DNA of 64,000 nt. It comes from Methanoculleus chikugoensis (GTDB taxonomy: Archaea; Halobacteriota; Methanomicrobia; Methanomicrobiales; Methanoculleaceae). The DNA lies in contig NZ_AP019781.1 in NCBI RefSeq assembly GCF_019669965.1, positions 682,001-746,000 of the forward strand, given 5' to 3'. The notes below the pieces were generated by a model. It had not been told where the DNA came from and did not search any database. It saw only the letters and a list, made by a program, of their open reading frames with translations. This document shows, piece by piece, positions 52,515-59,801 of this stretch (the stretch's first letter is position 1; each line of letters opens with the position of its first letter). The position numbers were made by a program, and so were the translations under genes.

Positions 52515-53767
52515 AGGGCTCGGAAGCGCTCGCCCGGGCGATCCGGCAGTCGGCTGACCGCTGCTACGCCGTCCCCGGCTACCCGGTATCGGAGGTTGCC
52601 GCCCTGGCGGGGGCCTCGAACACCGTCAACGAAAAGACGGCGCTCGAGTACGCCCTCGGCGACTCCCTCTCCGGGCGGAGGGCGGCCGTGATCGTCAAGC
52701 ACGTCGGCCTCAACGCCTGTGCCGACCCGCTCGTTCACGCCACCGCCCAGGGTCTCCGGTCGGGCGTCGTGGTGGTCGTCGGCGACGATCTCCGCGCAGC
52801 GGCTTCAGACGTCGTGCAGGACTCCCGCTACTACGGCGAGGTGGCCCGGGTTCCGGTGCTGGAACCGGACGGCGAGACGCTCGCCCCTGCCATTGAGGCG
52901 GCGTTCGAGGCCTCGGAGGAGTTCTCGCGCATCGCGATCGTCAGGGTGACGCCCGACCGCCTGGATGCGGATGTGCCGGACGCCCCCGTTGACCGGAGCG
53001 ACCGGGAGGGATGCCTCGCCGACCCGGATCTCACGATGGCCGGACGGGCGCATGCCGCTGACCTGCGAACCGCCGCGATGTTTGCCTGGTCGCGGTCATC
53101 GCCGCTCAACCGGCTCTCCGGGAGAGAGGGCCGCATCGTCACCGTCTACCCGCCCCCGGCCGCCCCGGAGATGCTCGCCTCGCTCCATGAGACCGGCCGC
53201 CCCTTCCTCGGGGAGCACCGCCTGCTCGCCCCACCCGAACCCGGCGGGGAGCCGGAGCGGTTCTCCACCCGGGGCTACTCGCGGATGTTCTGCCGGAACT
53301 GCCCGTTCCATCCGGCGCTCGCCCTCCTCCGCGAACGCGGCCTACGGGCGGCCTGCGACGCCGGGTGCGCCATCCTCGCGATGAACCCGCCGTACCGCAT
53401 CGGCATCGCCACCTATGGCCTCGGCTCGTCGGTCGCCGTGGCGGCGACCGGTCCGGGCGTCGCGCTCATCGGCGACTACGCGCTTCTGCACTCGGGCCTG
53501 AACGCCCTCATCGACGTCTACGAGCGCAAACTCCCGCTCCTCTGCATCGTCTTTGCGAACAACCGGATGGGGATGACCGGCGGTCACCCTGTCCCCGAGA
53601 TCCTTCGCTACATCGCCTGGGCGGACCCGGTCGTCTGCGCCGCAGACGACACCGCGGCGCTTTGCCGGGCGCTCGTCCCGCCCCTGGATGGCCCCAGGAC
53701 GGTTGTGATCGAAGGCATCTGCCCTGAAGGTGAGACCCATGAAACCCTGGCATATCGAGATCTGTGA
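52511..53767 (+). CDS. IorA-like TPP enzyme; candidate 2-oxo acid decarboxylase of CoB synthesis
   Basis: 418 residues. N-terminal pyrimidine-binding domain of 2-oxoacid oxidoreductase type (VNEKTALEYALGDSLSGRRA, VIVKHVGLNACADPLVHATA). The C-terminal TPP-binding domain has a Cys pair FCRNCPFHPALALLRERG, DAGCAILAMNPPYR and GDYALLHSGLNALIDVYERK leading to FANNRMGMTGGHPVPE. IorA-type enzymes are about 600 residues with a C-terminal ferredoxin domain; that domain and an IorB partner are missing here, so non-oxidative decarboxylation is likelier than ferredoxin reduction. It overlaps aksA by 29 bases. ComDE is an alternative but the sequence is IorA-like. Confidence 0.8.
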   Translation: MKGSEALARAIRQSADRCYAVPGYPVSEVAALAGASNTVNEKTALEYALGDSLSGRRAAVIVKHVGLNACADPLVHATAQGLRSGVVVVVGDDLRAAASDVVQDSRYYGEVARVPVLEPDGETLAPAIEAAFEASEEFSRIAIVRVTPDRLDADVPDAPVDRSDREGCLADPDLTMAGRAHAADLRTAAMFAWSRSSPLNRLSGREGRIVTVYPPPAAPEMLASLHETGRPFLGEHRLLAPPEPGGEPERFSTRGYSRMFCRNCPFHPALALLRERGLRAACDAGCAILAMNPPYRIGIATYGLGSSVAVAATGPGVALIGDYALLHSGLNALIDVYERKLPLLCIVFANNRMGMTGGHPVPEILRYIAWADPVVCAADDTAALCRALVPPLDGPRTVVIEGICPEGETHETLAYRDL

Positions 53768-54869
53768 CGTAACGCTGCGAGACGGGGAGCAGACTCCCGG
53801 CGTCTCGTTCACCCGTGATGAGAAGATGACGATCGCGCACGCGCTCGACGAGATTGGCGTGGAGGTGATCGAGGCCGGGTTTCCCGTGGTCTCTGCAGCG
53901 GAGAAGGAATGTGTAGCGGCCATCGCCGGAAGCGGCCTCTCCGCCCGGGTCTGTTGCCTCGCCCGTGCGCTCAAGCCCGATATCGAGGCGGCGCTCGACT
54001 GCGACGTGGATATGGTCAGCATATTCTTCGCGACCTCCGACCTCCACATCCGGCACAAGTACCATAAACCCCGCGAGGAGGTGCTCGACGGCGCCCTCGA
54101 TATGGTGGAGTTCGCCGCCGACCACGGCGTCCAGGTGCGGTTCGCCGCCGAGGACGCCTCACGGACGGACCCCGCGTTCCTCATCGAGATGTACAACCGG
54201 GGCGTGGAGCACGGCGCGAACTACGTCAGTTTTGCCGATACCGTCGGCTGCCTCACGCCGCTTGAGACCCACGCGGTCGTCTCGGAGATCCTTGAAGGGG
54301 CTCCCCACCAGCTCTGCATCCACTGCCACAACGACCTCGGGCTTGCGGCGGCAAACACCGTCACGGCCGCGGCTGCGGGGGCGTTCCAGCTCCACACCAC
54401 CGTCAACGGCATCGGGGAGCGTGCAGGGAACGCAGCGCTCGAACAGGTGCTCGTCGCCCTGCGGATGAAGGGCGGGGTCGACCGTTACGACCTCACCCGC
54501 CTGCAGGAGATCTCGCGGCTGGTCGCCCGGGCTTCAGGCGTCTTTCCCGAACGCACCCGGCCGATCGTCGGCGAGAACGCCTTCGCCCACGAGAGCGGGA
54601 TCCATATCGCCGCCATCCTCTGCGACCCCTCGACCTACGAGTATGTCCCGCCGGAACTGGTGGGCGGCGAGCGGCGTTTCGTCCTCGGGAAGCATACGGG
54701 GAGGCGGGCGCTCGAGCACGTCGCGAAGGCTTACGGGTTCGACCTCTCCGACGACGAGGCGCGGTGGGTGCTCGAACAGGTCAAACAGAAGAGCGAAGGG
54801 AAGTGCAGCGTCACCCGCGAGGTGCTCTGCAGTCTCCTGCGGGCGGCAAAGGAGGGGATCGTCCAGTGA
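53739..54869 (+). CDS. aksA: Homocitrate synthase family, AksA
   Basis: First enzyme of the 2-oxosuberate branch of coenzyme B synthesis: condenses 2-oxoglutarate and longer 2-oxo acids with acetyl-CoA. 376 residues, LeuA/NifV family: CDVTLRDGEQTPGVSFTRDE, HCHNDLGLAAANTVTAAAAG, VNGIGERAGNAALEQV. No LeuA regulatory C-terminal domain, as in AksA/NifV. ATG 53739 follows AAGGTGA. Citramalate or isopropylmalate synthase is less likely given aksD, aksE and aksF downstream. Confidence 0.88.
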   Translation: MKPWHIEICDVTLRDGEQTPGVSFTRDEKMTIAHALDEIGVEVIEAGFPVVSAAEKECVAAIAGSGLSARVCCLARALKPDIEAALDCDVDMVSIFFATSDLHIRHKYHKPREEVLDGALDMVEFAADHGVQVRFAAEDASRTDPAFLIEMYNRGVEHGANYVSFADTVGCLTPLETHAVVSEILEGAPHQLCIHCHNDLGLAAANTVTAAAAGAFQLHTTVNGIGERAGNAALEQVLVALRMKGGVDRYDLTRLQEISRLVARASGVFPERTRPIVGENAFAHESGIHIAAILCDPSTYEYVPPELVGGERRFVLGKHTGRRALEHVAKAYGFDLSDDEARWVLEQVKQKSEGKCSVTREVLCSLLRAAKEGIVQ

Positions 54870-56077
54870 GCACGCTCTCCGAGCGGATCCTCGGCGCGCC
54901 GGCGGGGAGGTACGTCGACCGCGAGGTCGATATCGCCTTCGCCCACGACGGGACCGGCGTTCTCACCCGCGAAGCGCTCCGGGAGATGGGGGTGGAGCAC
55001 CTCCCGCACCCCGACCGCCTGCGCCTGGTCTTCGACCACATCGTCCCGGCGAACACCGGGACGACGGCGACGCTCCAGGCCGAACTCAGGGAGTATGCCC
55101 GGGCCTCGGGGATCGCGCTCTCGGATGCCGGAGGGGGGATCTGCCACCAGGTGATGAGCGAAGGGGTCGTCCGGCCCGGCACGATCGTCGTCGGCGCCGA
55201 CTCCCATTCCTGCACCCTCGGTGCCTTCGGCGCGTTCGCCACCGGGGTGGGAGCGACCGATATGGCGGCGATCTGGGCCTCGGGGGAGACGTGGTTCCGC
55301 GTCCCGGAGACGATCGCGGTCAATCTCACAGGGCGGCTCTCCGGTCCTGCGGAGCCAAAGGACGTCGCCCTCGCCTACGTCGCAGACCTCGGGATGGAAG
55401 GGGCGACCTACCGGGCGCTGGAGTTCGTGGGCGACGGGGCGGCAGGGATCTCCATGGACGGGCGGCTGACCCTCTCGAACATGGCGGTCGAGACGGGGGC
55501 GAAGACGGGGATGTTCTACGCCGACGCGGCCACCGTCCGCTATCTTGCGGACCACGGGGTTACGGCATCGCCCCAGGTGCCGGAGGACTGCCGCTACGAA
55601 CGGACGGTCGCGATCGATCTCGACGACATCGTGCCGCTCGTCGCGGTTCCGCACCGGGTGGATACCGTCTGCGAGGCGGAGGAGGTCGCGGGCACGCACC
55701 TCGACCAGGTCTTCGTCGGGACCTGCACGAACGGCCGCTACGAGGATCTCGCCCGGTTCGCCCGGATCGTCCGGGGGAAGAAGGTGGCCGTCCGCACCCT
55801 AGTCTTCCCCGCCTCGCGGGCGGTGCTTGCCCGGGCAATCGCCACCGGTGTCCTCGCCGATATCGTGGATGCGGGCTGCATCGTCGGATCGCCGGGGTGC
55901 GGGCCGTGCCTCGGGGCGCATGCCGGGGTGCTCGGGGAGGGGGAGGTCTGCCTCTCCACCGCCAACCGGAACTTCAAGAACCGGATGGGCGTGGGCGGCG
56001 AGATCTACCTCTCGTCGGCCGCAACCGCCGCAGCGAGCGCGATTACCGGTGTAATTACCGTACCGGAGGTGGCGTGA
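54866..56077 (+). CDS. aksD: Homoaconitase large subunit, AksD
   Basis: 403 residues, aconitase-type [4Fe-4S] subunit. DHIVPANTGTTATLQAELRE, VGADSHSCTLGAFGAFATGV, VGTCTNGRYEDLARFARIV and GCIVGSPGCGPCLGAHAGVL contain the Cys ligands (TCTNG and SPGCGPC). Starts at GTG 54866 overlapping the aksA stop, with AAGGAGGGGA upstream. Pairs with aksE to isomerise homocitrate and its homologues. Confidence 0.88.
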   Translation: MSTLSERILGAPAGRYVDREVDIAFAHDGTGVLTREALREMGVEHLPHPDRLRLVFDHIVPANTGTTATLQAELREYARASGIALSDAGGGICHQVMSEGVVRPGTIVVGADSHSCTLGAFGAFATGVGATDMAAIWASGETWFRVPETIAVNLTGRLSGPAEPKDVALAYVADLGMEGATYRALEFVGDGAAGISMDGRLTLSNMAVETGAKTGMFYADAATVRYLADHGVTASPQVPEDCRYERTVAIDLDDIVPLVAVPHRVDTVCEAEEVAGTHLDQVFVGTCTNGRYEDLARFARIVRGKKVAVRTLVFPASRAVLARAIATGVLADIVDAGCIVGSPGCGPCLGAHAGVLGEGEVCLSTANRNFKNRMGVGGEIYLSSAATAAASAITGVITVPEVA

Positions 56078-56547
56078 TGCAGGGTGCCGGGCCGGCGGTC
56101 TGTCTCGGGCGCGACATCGACACCGACCTCATCATCGCCGGCCGCTACCTCCGGACGAAGGACCGCTCGGTCTGGGCGGAGCACGTCTTCGAGGACCTCG
56201 ACCCGACGCTCGCCGGCCGCATCCGCGGATCGGTCATCGTCGCCGGGAGGAACATGGGCTGCGGGTCGTCCCGCGAGCAGGCGGTGGTCGCCCTCCGCGA
56301 GGCCGGGGTGGTCGCGGTCGTCGCGGAATCGTTCGCCCGCATCTTCTTCAGGAACGCCGTCAATGTCGGCCTGCCGGTCATCGAGGCCTCCGTCGCCTGC
56401 ACCGACGGTGCCCGCGTCGCCTTCGACCTCGATAGCGGGTGGGTGGAGGTGGACGGGATGCGGTATCCCGCCCGCCCGCTCTCGGAGAAGATGGTCGCCA
56501 TCCTCCGGGCCGGAGGGCTGGTTTCCTACTGGAGGTCGTGCCGATGA
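56077..56547 (+). CDS. aksE: Homoaconitase small subunit, AksE
   Basis: 156 residues, aconitase swivel domain: LGRDIDTDLIIAGRYLRTKD, AGRNMGCGSSREQAVVALRE, and FFRNAVNVGLPVIEA. The loop after the DTDLI motif (IAGRYL) is where substrate chain length is selected in this family. ATG 56077 overlaps the aksD stop. Confidence 0.88.
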   Translation: MQGAGPAVCLGRDIDTDLIIAGRYLRTKDRSVWAEHVFEDLDPTLAGRIRGSVIVAGRNMGCGSSREQAVVALREAGVVAVVAESFARIFFRNAVNVGLPVIEASVACTDGARVAFDLDSGWVEVDGMRYPARPLSEKMVAILRAGGLVSYWRSCR

Positions 56548-57365
56548 TTTTTCCGCCCCACTGCAAGTTTGTCGGGTCCGCGAACGGCACACCGTGCGGG
56601 AAGCGGGCCTACTTCCTCTCGCGCTACCTCGTCCGGGAGGCCGGCGACGGCACCGAGGTGCTTGAGGTGGAGACCGACCCGAACGGAACCGGCCTGATGC
56701 GCGACGTCCTCTCGGCCCGGGTGCTCGCCTCCGGCGACGATGTCTACCGCTACCCGGAACGCGTGAACGTTCAGGATCGAACATTCTTAGTGCAGGAGGC
56801 GATGCGGTCCGGGTACCGGTGCACCGTGTTCTGTGGCCACGGCGAACAGACCACGTTCGTGCTCGACCCGGAGATCTCGGCCTTCCTCCGCGTCCACGTC
56901 TACGACATCACCCCGCCCCGCCCCCATCTCTCGGCAACGCTCGGCGACCTCGAGAGAACCGGGCTCTTCGGCGATCTTGAGGTCGTCTTCGAGCACCACG
57001 TCCGGGACATCCGCGAGATCAAAGCCGACGTCTACCCCTGCCGGGCGGCCGGGTTCCCCCGCACCGTCGACGCCGACCCGCTCCGGCCCGGCGACCGCGT
57101 GGCGGGGTGCCTGACGGCACGGGAACTCCTGCGGGAGTGCTACGGCGAAGAGGTCGCCGTGGAGACCATCTGCCCGCTTGAGAAGGTTGCGGCCGAACCG
57201 TTCATCGCGCGGTGCTGCCGGAGCGAGCGGGCCGGTCTCGGCCTCTGGAACGGCCTCTTTGGCGCAGTGGTTCACTGGGGAGCGTCGTCGTGGGAGATTG
57301 CGACGGCGGCGAGAGAGGTCGCAACCGCGTGGAGGAAGCAGAATGGTGAAGGTAGCGGTCGTTGA
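56544..57365 (+). CDS. Unknown conserved protein inside the aks operon
   Basis: 273 residues, no signal peptide or membrane segment. N-terminal HCKFVGSANGTPCGKRAYFL, then SGYRCTVFCGHGEQTTFVLD, LEVVFEHHVRDIREIKADVY and a C-terminal part with FIARCCRSERAGLGLWNGLF. Several Cys and His could bind metal or carry a thiol. It overlaps aksE by four bases and aksF by 23, so it is translated with them. I do not recognise a function. Confidence 0.8.
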   Translation: MIFPPHCKFVGSANGTPCGKRAYFLSRYLVREAGDGTEVLEVETDPNGTGLMRDVLSARVLASGDDVYRYPERVNVQDRTFLVQEAMRSGYRCTVFCGHGEQTTFVLDPEISAFLRVHVYDITPPRPHLSATLGDLERTGLFGDLEVVFEHHVRDIREIKADVYPCRAAGFPRTVDADPLRPGDRVAGCLTARELLRECYGEEVAVETICPLEKVAAEPFIARCCRSERAGLGLWNGLFGAVVHWGASSWEIATAAREVATAWRKQNGEGSGR

Positions 57366-58311
57366 GGGCGACGGCATCGGGCGCGAGGTCGTCCCGGTCG
57401 CCCGCGATATCCTCGCGGCCGTGCGCCCGGATATCGAGTTCTTTGACGTCGAGGTGGGATACGGCCGGTGGGAGCGGACCGGGAGCGCCTGCGGCGAGGA
57501 GACGATCGCCGACCTCCGGTCGGCCGACGCCATCCTCTTCGGTGCGGTCACGACGCCGCCCGACCCCGGCTACCGGAGCGTTCTCTTGCAGATCCGCCAT
57601 GCTCTCGACCTCTACGCGAACGTCCGCCCGATCCGGGGCGAGGGGGTCGACGTCGTCATCGTGCGGGAGAACACCGAAGGGCTCTACTCAGGCATCGAGT
57701 GGACGGAACCCGATCGTGCCTGCACCGTCCGGGTCGTCTCCCGCCGGGGGAGCGAGCGGATCGCCCGCTACGCCTGCCCCCTCGCGAAGTCCCGCCGCCA
57801 CCTCACCGTGGGGAACAAGGCGAACGTGCTGAAGTCGGACTGCCTCTTCGTCGAGGTCTGCACCGCGGAGGCCGCCCGGGCGGGGGTTTCCTGCCGGACG
57901 AGTTACATCGACGCGCTCTGCCTCGACCTCCTGATGCACCCCGACCGGTACGACGTGATCGTGACGACCAACATCTTCGGCGACATCCTCTCCGACGCCG
58001 CCGCCTACCTGGTGGGGGGGCTCGGAATGCTCCCGAGCGCGAACATCGGAGAACGGCATGCCCTCTTCGAGCCCGTCCACGGGAGCGCTCCCGACATCGC
58101 GGGCAAAAACGTCGCAAACCCCGTCGCGGCCATTCAAAGCGCTGCGATGCTGCTCGAACACCTCGGCGATCCCGCATCCGCGGCGGTTGTCGAGGAGGCC
58201 GTCGACCGGGTGCTCCGTGCAGGCATCCGGACACCCGACCTCGGCGGGGTCGCCGGCACCCGGGAGTTCGGGGCGGCGGTGCTCCGCGAGGTCGGGCGGG
58301 GGAAGGCCTAA
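57343..58311 (+). CDS. aksF: Homoisocitrate dehydrogenase family, AksF
   Basis: 322 residues, isopropylmalate/isocitrate dehydrogenase family: VAVVEGDGIGREVVPVARDI, RENTEGLYSGIEW, and VTTNIFGDILSDAAAYLVGG, with HGSAPDIAGKNVANPVAAI near the end. Oxidative decarboxylation of homoisocitrate-type intermediates in coenzyme B synthesis. ATG 57343 follows GGAGG; the longer in-frame start at 57178 lies inside the previous gene. Confidence 0.88.
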   Translation: MVKVAVVEGDGIGREVVPVARDILAAVRPDIEFFDVEVGYGRWERTGSACGEETIADLRSADAILFGAVTTPPDPGYRSVLLQIRHALDLYANVRPIRGEGVDVVIVRENTEGLYSGIEWTEPDRACTVRVVSRRGSERIARYACPLAKSRRHLTVGNKANVLKSDCLFVEVCTAEAARAGVSCRTSYIDALCLDLLMHPDRYDVIVTTNIFGDILSDAAAYLVGGLGMLPSANIGERHALFEPVHGSAPDIAGKNVANPVAAIQSAAMLLEHLGDPASAAVVEEAVDRVLRAGIRTPDLGGVAGTREFGAAVLREVGRGKA

Positions 58312-58337
58312 GCGATTTGGGGTCGAGAGATTACGGT

Positions 58338-59186
58338 ATGGTGCTGGTGGGATGCCACGTCTCTATCGCAGGCTCGATCGACCTTGCGGTCGGGCGGGCT
58401 CTTGATGCGGGCTGCAATACGTTTCAGATCTTCTCAAGGAACCCCCGGGGCTGGAAGGCAAAGGACCTCGACCCCGGCGTGGTGGAGGCCTTCAGGGCGG
58501 CGGTGAGTGCGGCGGGGATCGGGCCCGTCGTCGACCACATGCCCTACCTCCCGAACCCGGCCTCGCCCGATGCCGAGATCTACGAAAAATCGGTCGCGTC
58601 GCTTGCCGGGGAGCTCCGGCGGTGCGCTCTCCTCGGGATACCTTATCTCGTGACCCACCTCGGGCACCATCGCGGTGCCGGGACGGCGGCGGGGCAGGAG
58701 CGGGTCGTTGCTGCCCTAAACCGGGCGTTTGCGGATGCCGGGGATGCCGGCGTGATGCTCCTCCTCGAGAACACCGCCGGGGAGAAGAACAGCGTGGGAA
58801 CGACCGTCGACGATCTCTCCCGGATTATGGAGGGGATCGACGCAGAAGGGAGAGTCGGGATCTGTTTCGATACCTGCCATGCGTTCGCCGCCGGCTACGA
58901 CCTCCGGACGGCCGAAGGGGTCGATGCGGTCATGGATGAGTTCGACGACCGGATCGGTCTATCCCATCTCCGGATCATCCACCTCAACGACTGCAAAGGG
59001 GATCTCGGGAGCGGGCTTGACCGGCACGAGCACATCGGGCTCGGGACGATCGGCGAGGAGGGCTTCCGGCATATCCTCCGTCACCCGGCCGTCCGCCGCC
59101 TCCCCCTCATCTGCGAGACGCCGGTTGACGGGCAGCGGGACGATACCGGGAATATCGCGAAGGTCCGTGAACTTGCGGGAGCCTGA
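58338..59186 (+). CDS. nfo: Deoxyribonuclease IV (AP endonuclease, Nfo)
   Basis: 282 residues. Cleaves DNA at abasic sites. Metal ligands of the trinuclear zinc site are visible: GCHVSIAGSID, NTFQIFSRNPRGWK, LVTHLGHHRGAG, LLENTAGEKNSVG, CFDTCHAFAAGYD, HLNDCKGDLGSGLDRHEHIG and ICETPVDGQ. Start at ATG 58338, 26 bases after aksF. Unrelated to the coenzyme genes before it. Confidence 0.94.
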   Translation: MVLVGCHVSIAGSIDLAVGRALDAGCNTFQIFSRNPRGWKAKDLDPGVVEAFRAAVSAAGIGPVVDHMPYLPNPASPDAEIYEKSVASLAGELRRCALLGIPYLVTHLGHHRGAGTAAGQERVVAALNRAFADAGDAGVMLLLENTAGEKNSVGTTVDDLSRIMEGIDAEGRVGICFDTCHAFAAGYDLRTAEGVDAVMDEFDDRIGLSHLRIIHLNDCKGDLGSGLDRHEHIGLGTIGEEGFRHILRHPAVRRLPLICETPVDGQRDDTGNIAKVRELAGA

Positions 59187-59499
59187 GCGCCCCGGGACGT
59201 CGCTCCGGTGGGATCGTGCTGCCGGTTATCCTGCGCAGGCCCCCCGGGCAGCAAATATTACATAATTATTATAATAATCGGATATTTTTTCTCAGCCCAT
59301 TCTATTTTATGGCAATATATTTATATTGCTAATTCTATCCTGCAACGCGCGAACCCTTTATCCTGAGGTGTCCCGGTGATTCTCCGGAATTCCACAGGAT
59401 TTCCGTTTGTACGCCGGCGAGGGAACCCCGTTTCCCCGGCGTGCGTACAGACACCACCGTATGGGACGAAAGGGGCGTTCTCATCGTGGTGATACAAGA
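59187..59499. promoter_or_regulatory. A/T-rich intergenic region before the propeller/PKD gene
   Basis: 313 bases without a gene. 59255-59345 is strongly A/T-rich, with ATTACATAATTATTATAATA and ATATATTTATATTG as TATA candidates, and T6 at 59285-59290 as a possible terminator for nfo. The rest is ordinary GC-rich leader for the surface-protein gene at 59500. Confidence 0.45.
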
Positions 59500-59801
59500 A
59501 TGACTGCATGTAAAGCGCTGATTGTTATCTGTACCGCCATTGCCATAGGATTACTGGCATCGCCTGCCGTGGCCGGGGAGAGGGCCCCGGGGGATATCGT
59601 TTCGATCTGTATCGATGGGGGTCGCAGGAGCATCCCGACATCGACGGGGGTACGGTTGTCTGGGAGGACGGAAGGAACGGAAAGTCGATCTACTATTCGA
59701 GCGGCCCCGGCAGCGGAGGCCGGAAGGTTGCGGGCGGGGGGACGGGACAGAGGTCTCCGTCCGTCTCGGGGGATCACGTCGTCTGGGAGGAGAACCGGAA
59801 C
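59500..59801 (+). pseudogene. Signal-peptide 5' part of the propeller/PKD gene, out of frame
   Basis: ATG 59500 begins a signal peptide (TACKALIVICTAIAIGLLAS PAVAG, about residues 2-25) followed by ERAPGDIVSICIDGG. At a run of five G (59617-59621) the propeller repeats continue in the next frame (GSQEHPDIDGGTVVWEDGRN). One extra G would join them into a single 857-residue protein. The old frame itself continues to a stop at 59803-59805 without family likeness. Confidence 0.75.

Noticed and set aside
52511-53767. Calling this gene ComDE (sulfopyruvate decarboxylase)
   Set aside because: Total length is compatible, but VNEKTALEYALG, VKHVGLNACADPL and the Cys-rich TPP region are IorA-like. ComDE cannot be fully excluded without alignment.
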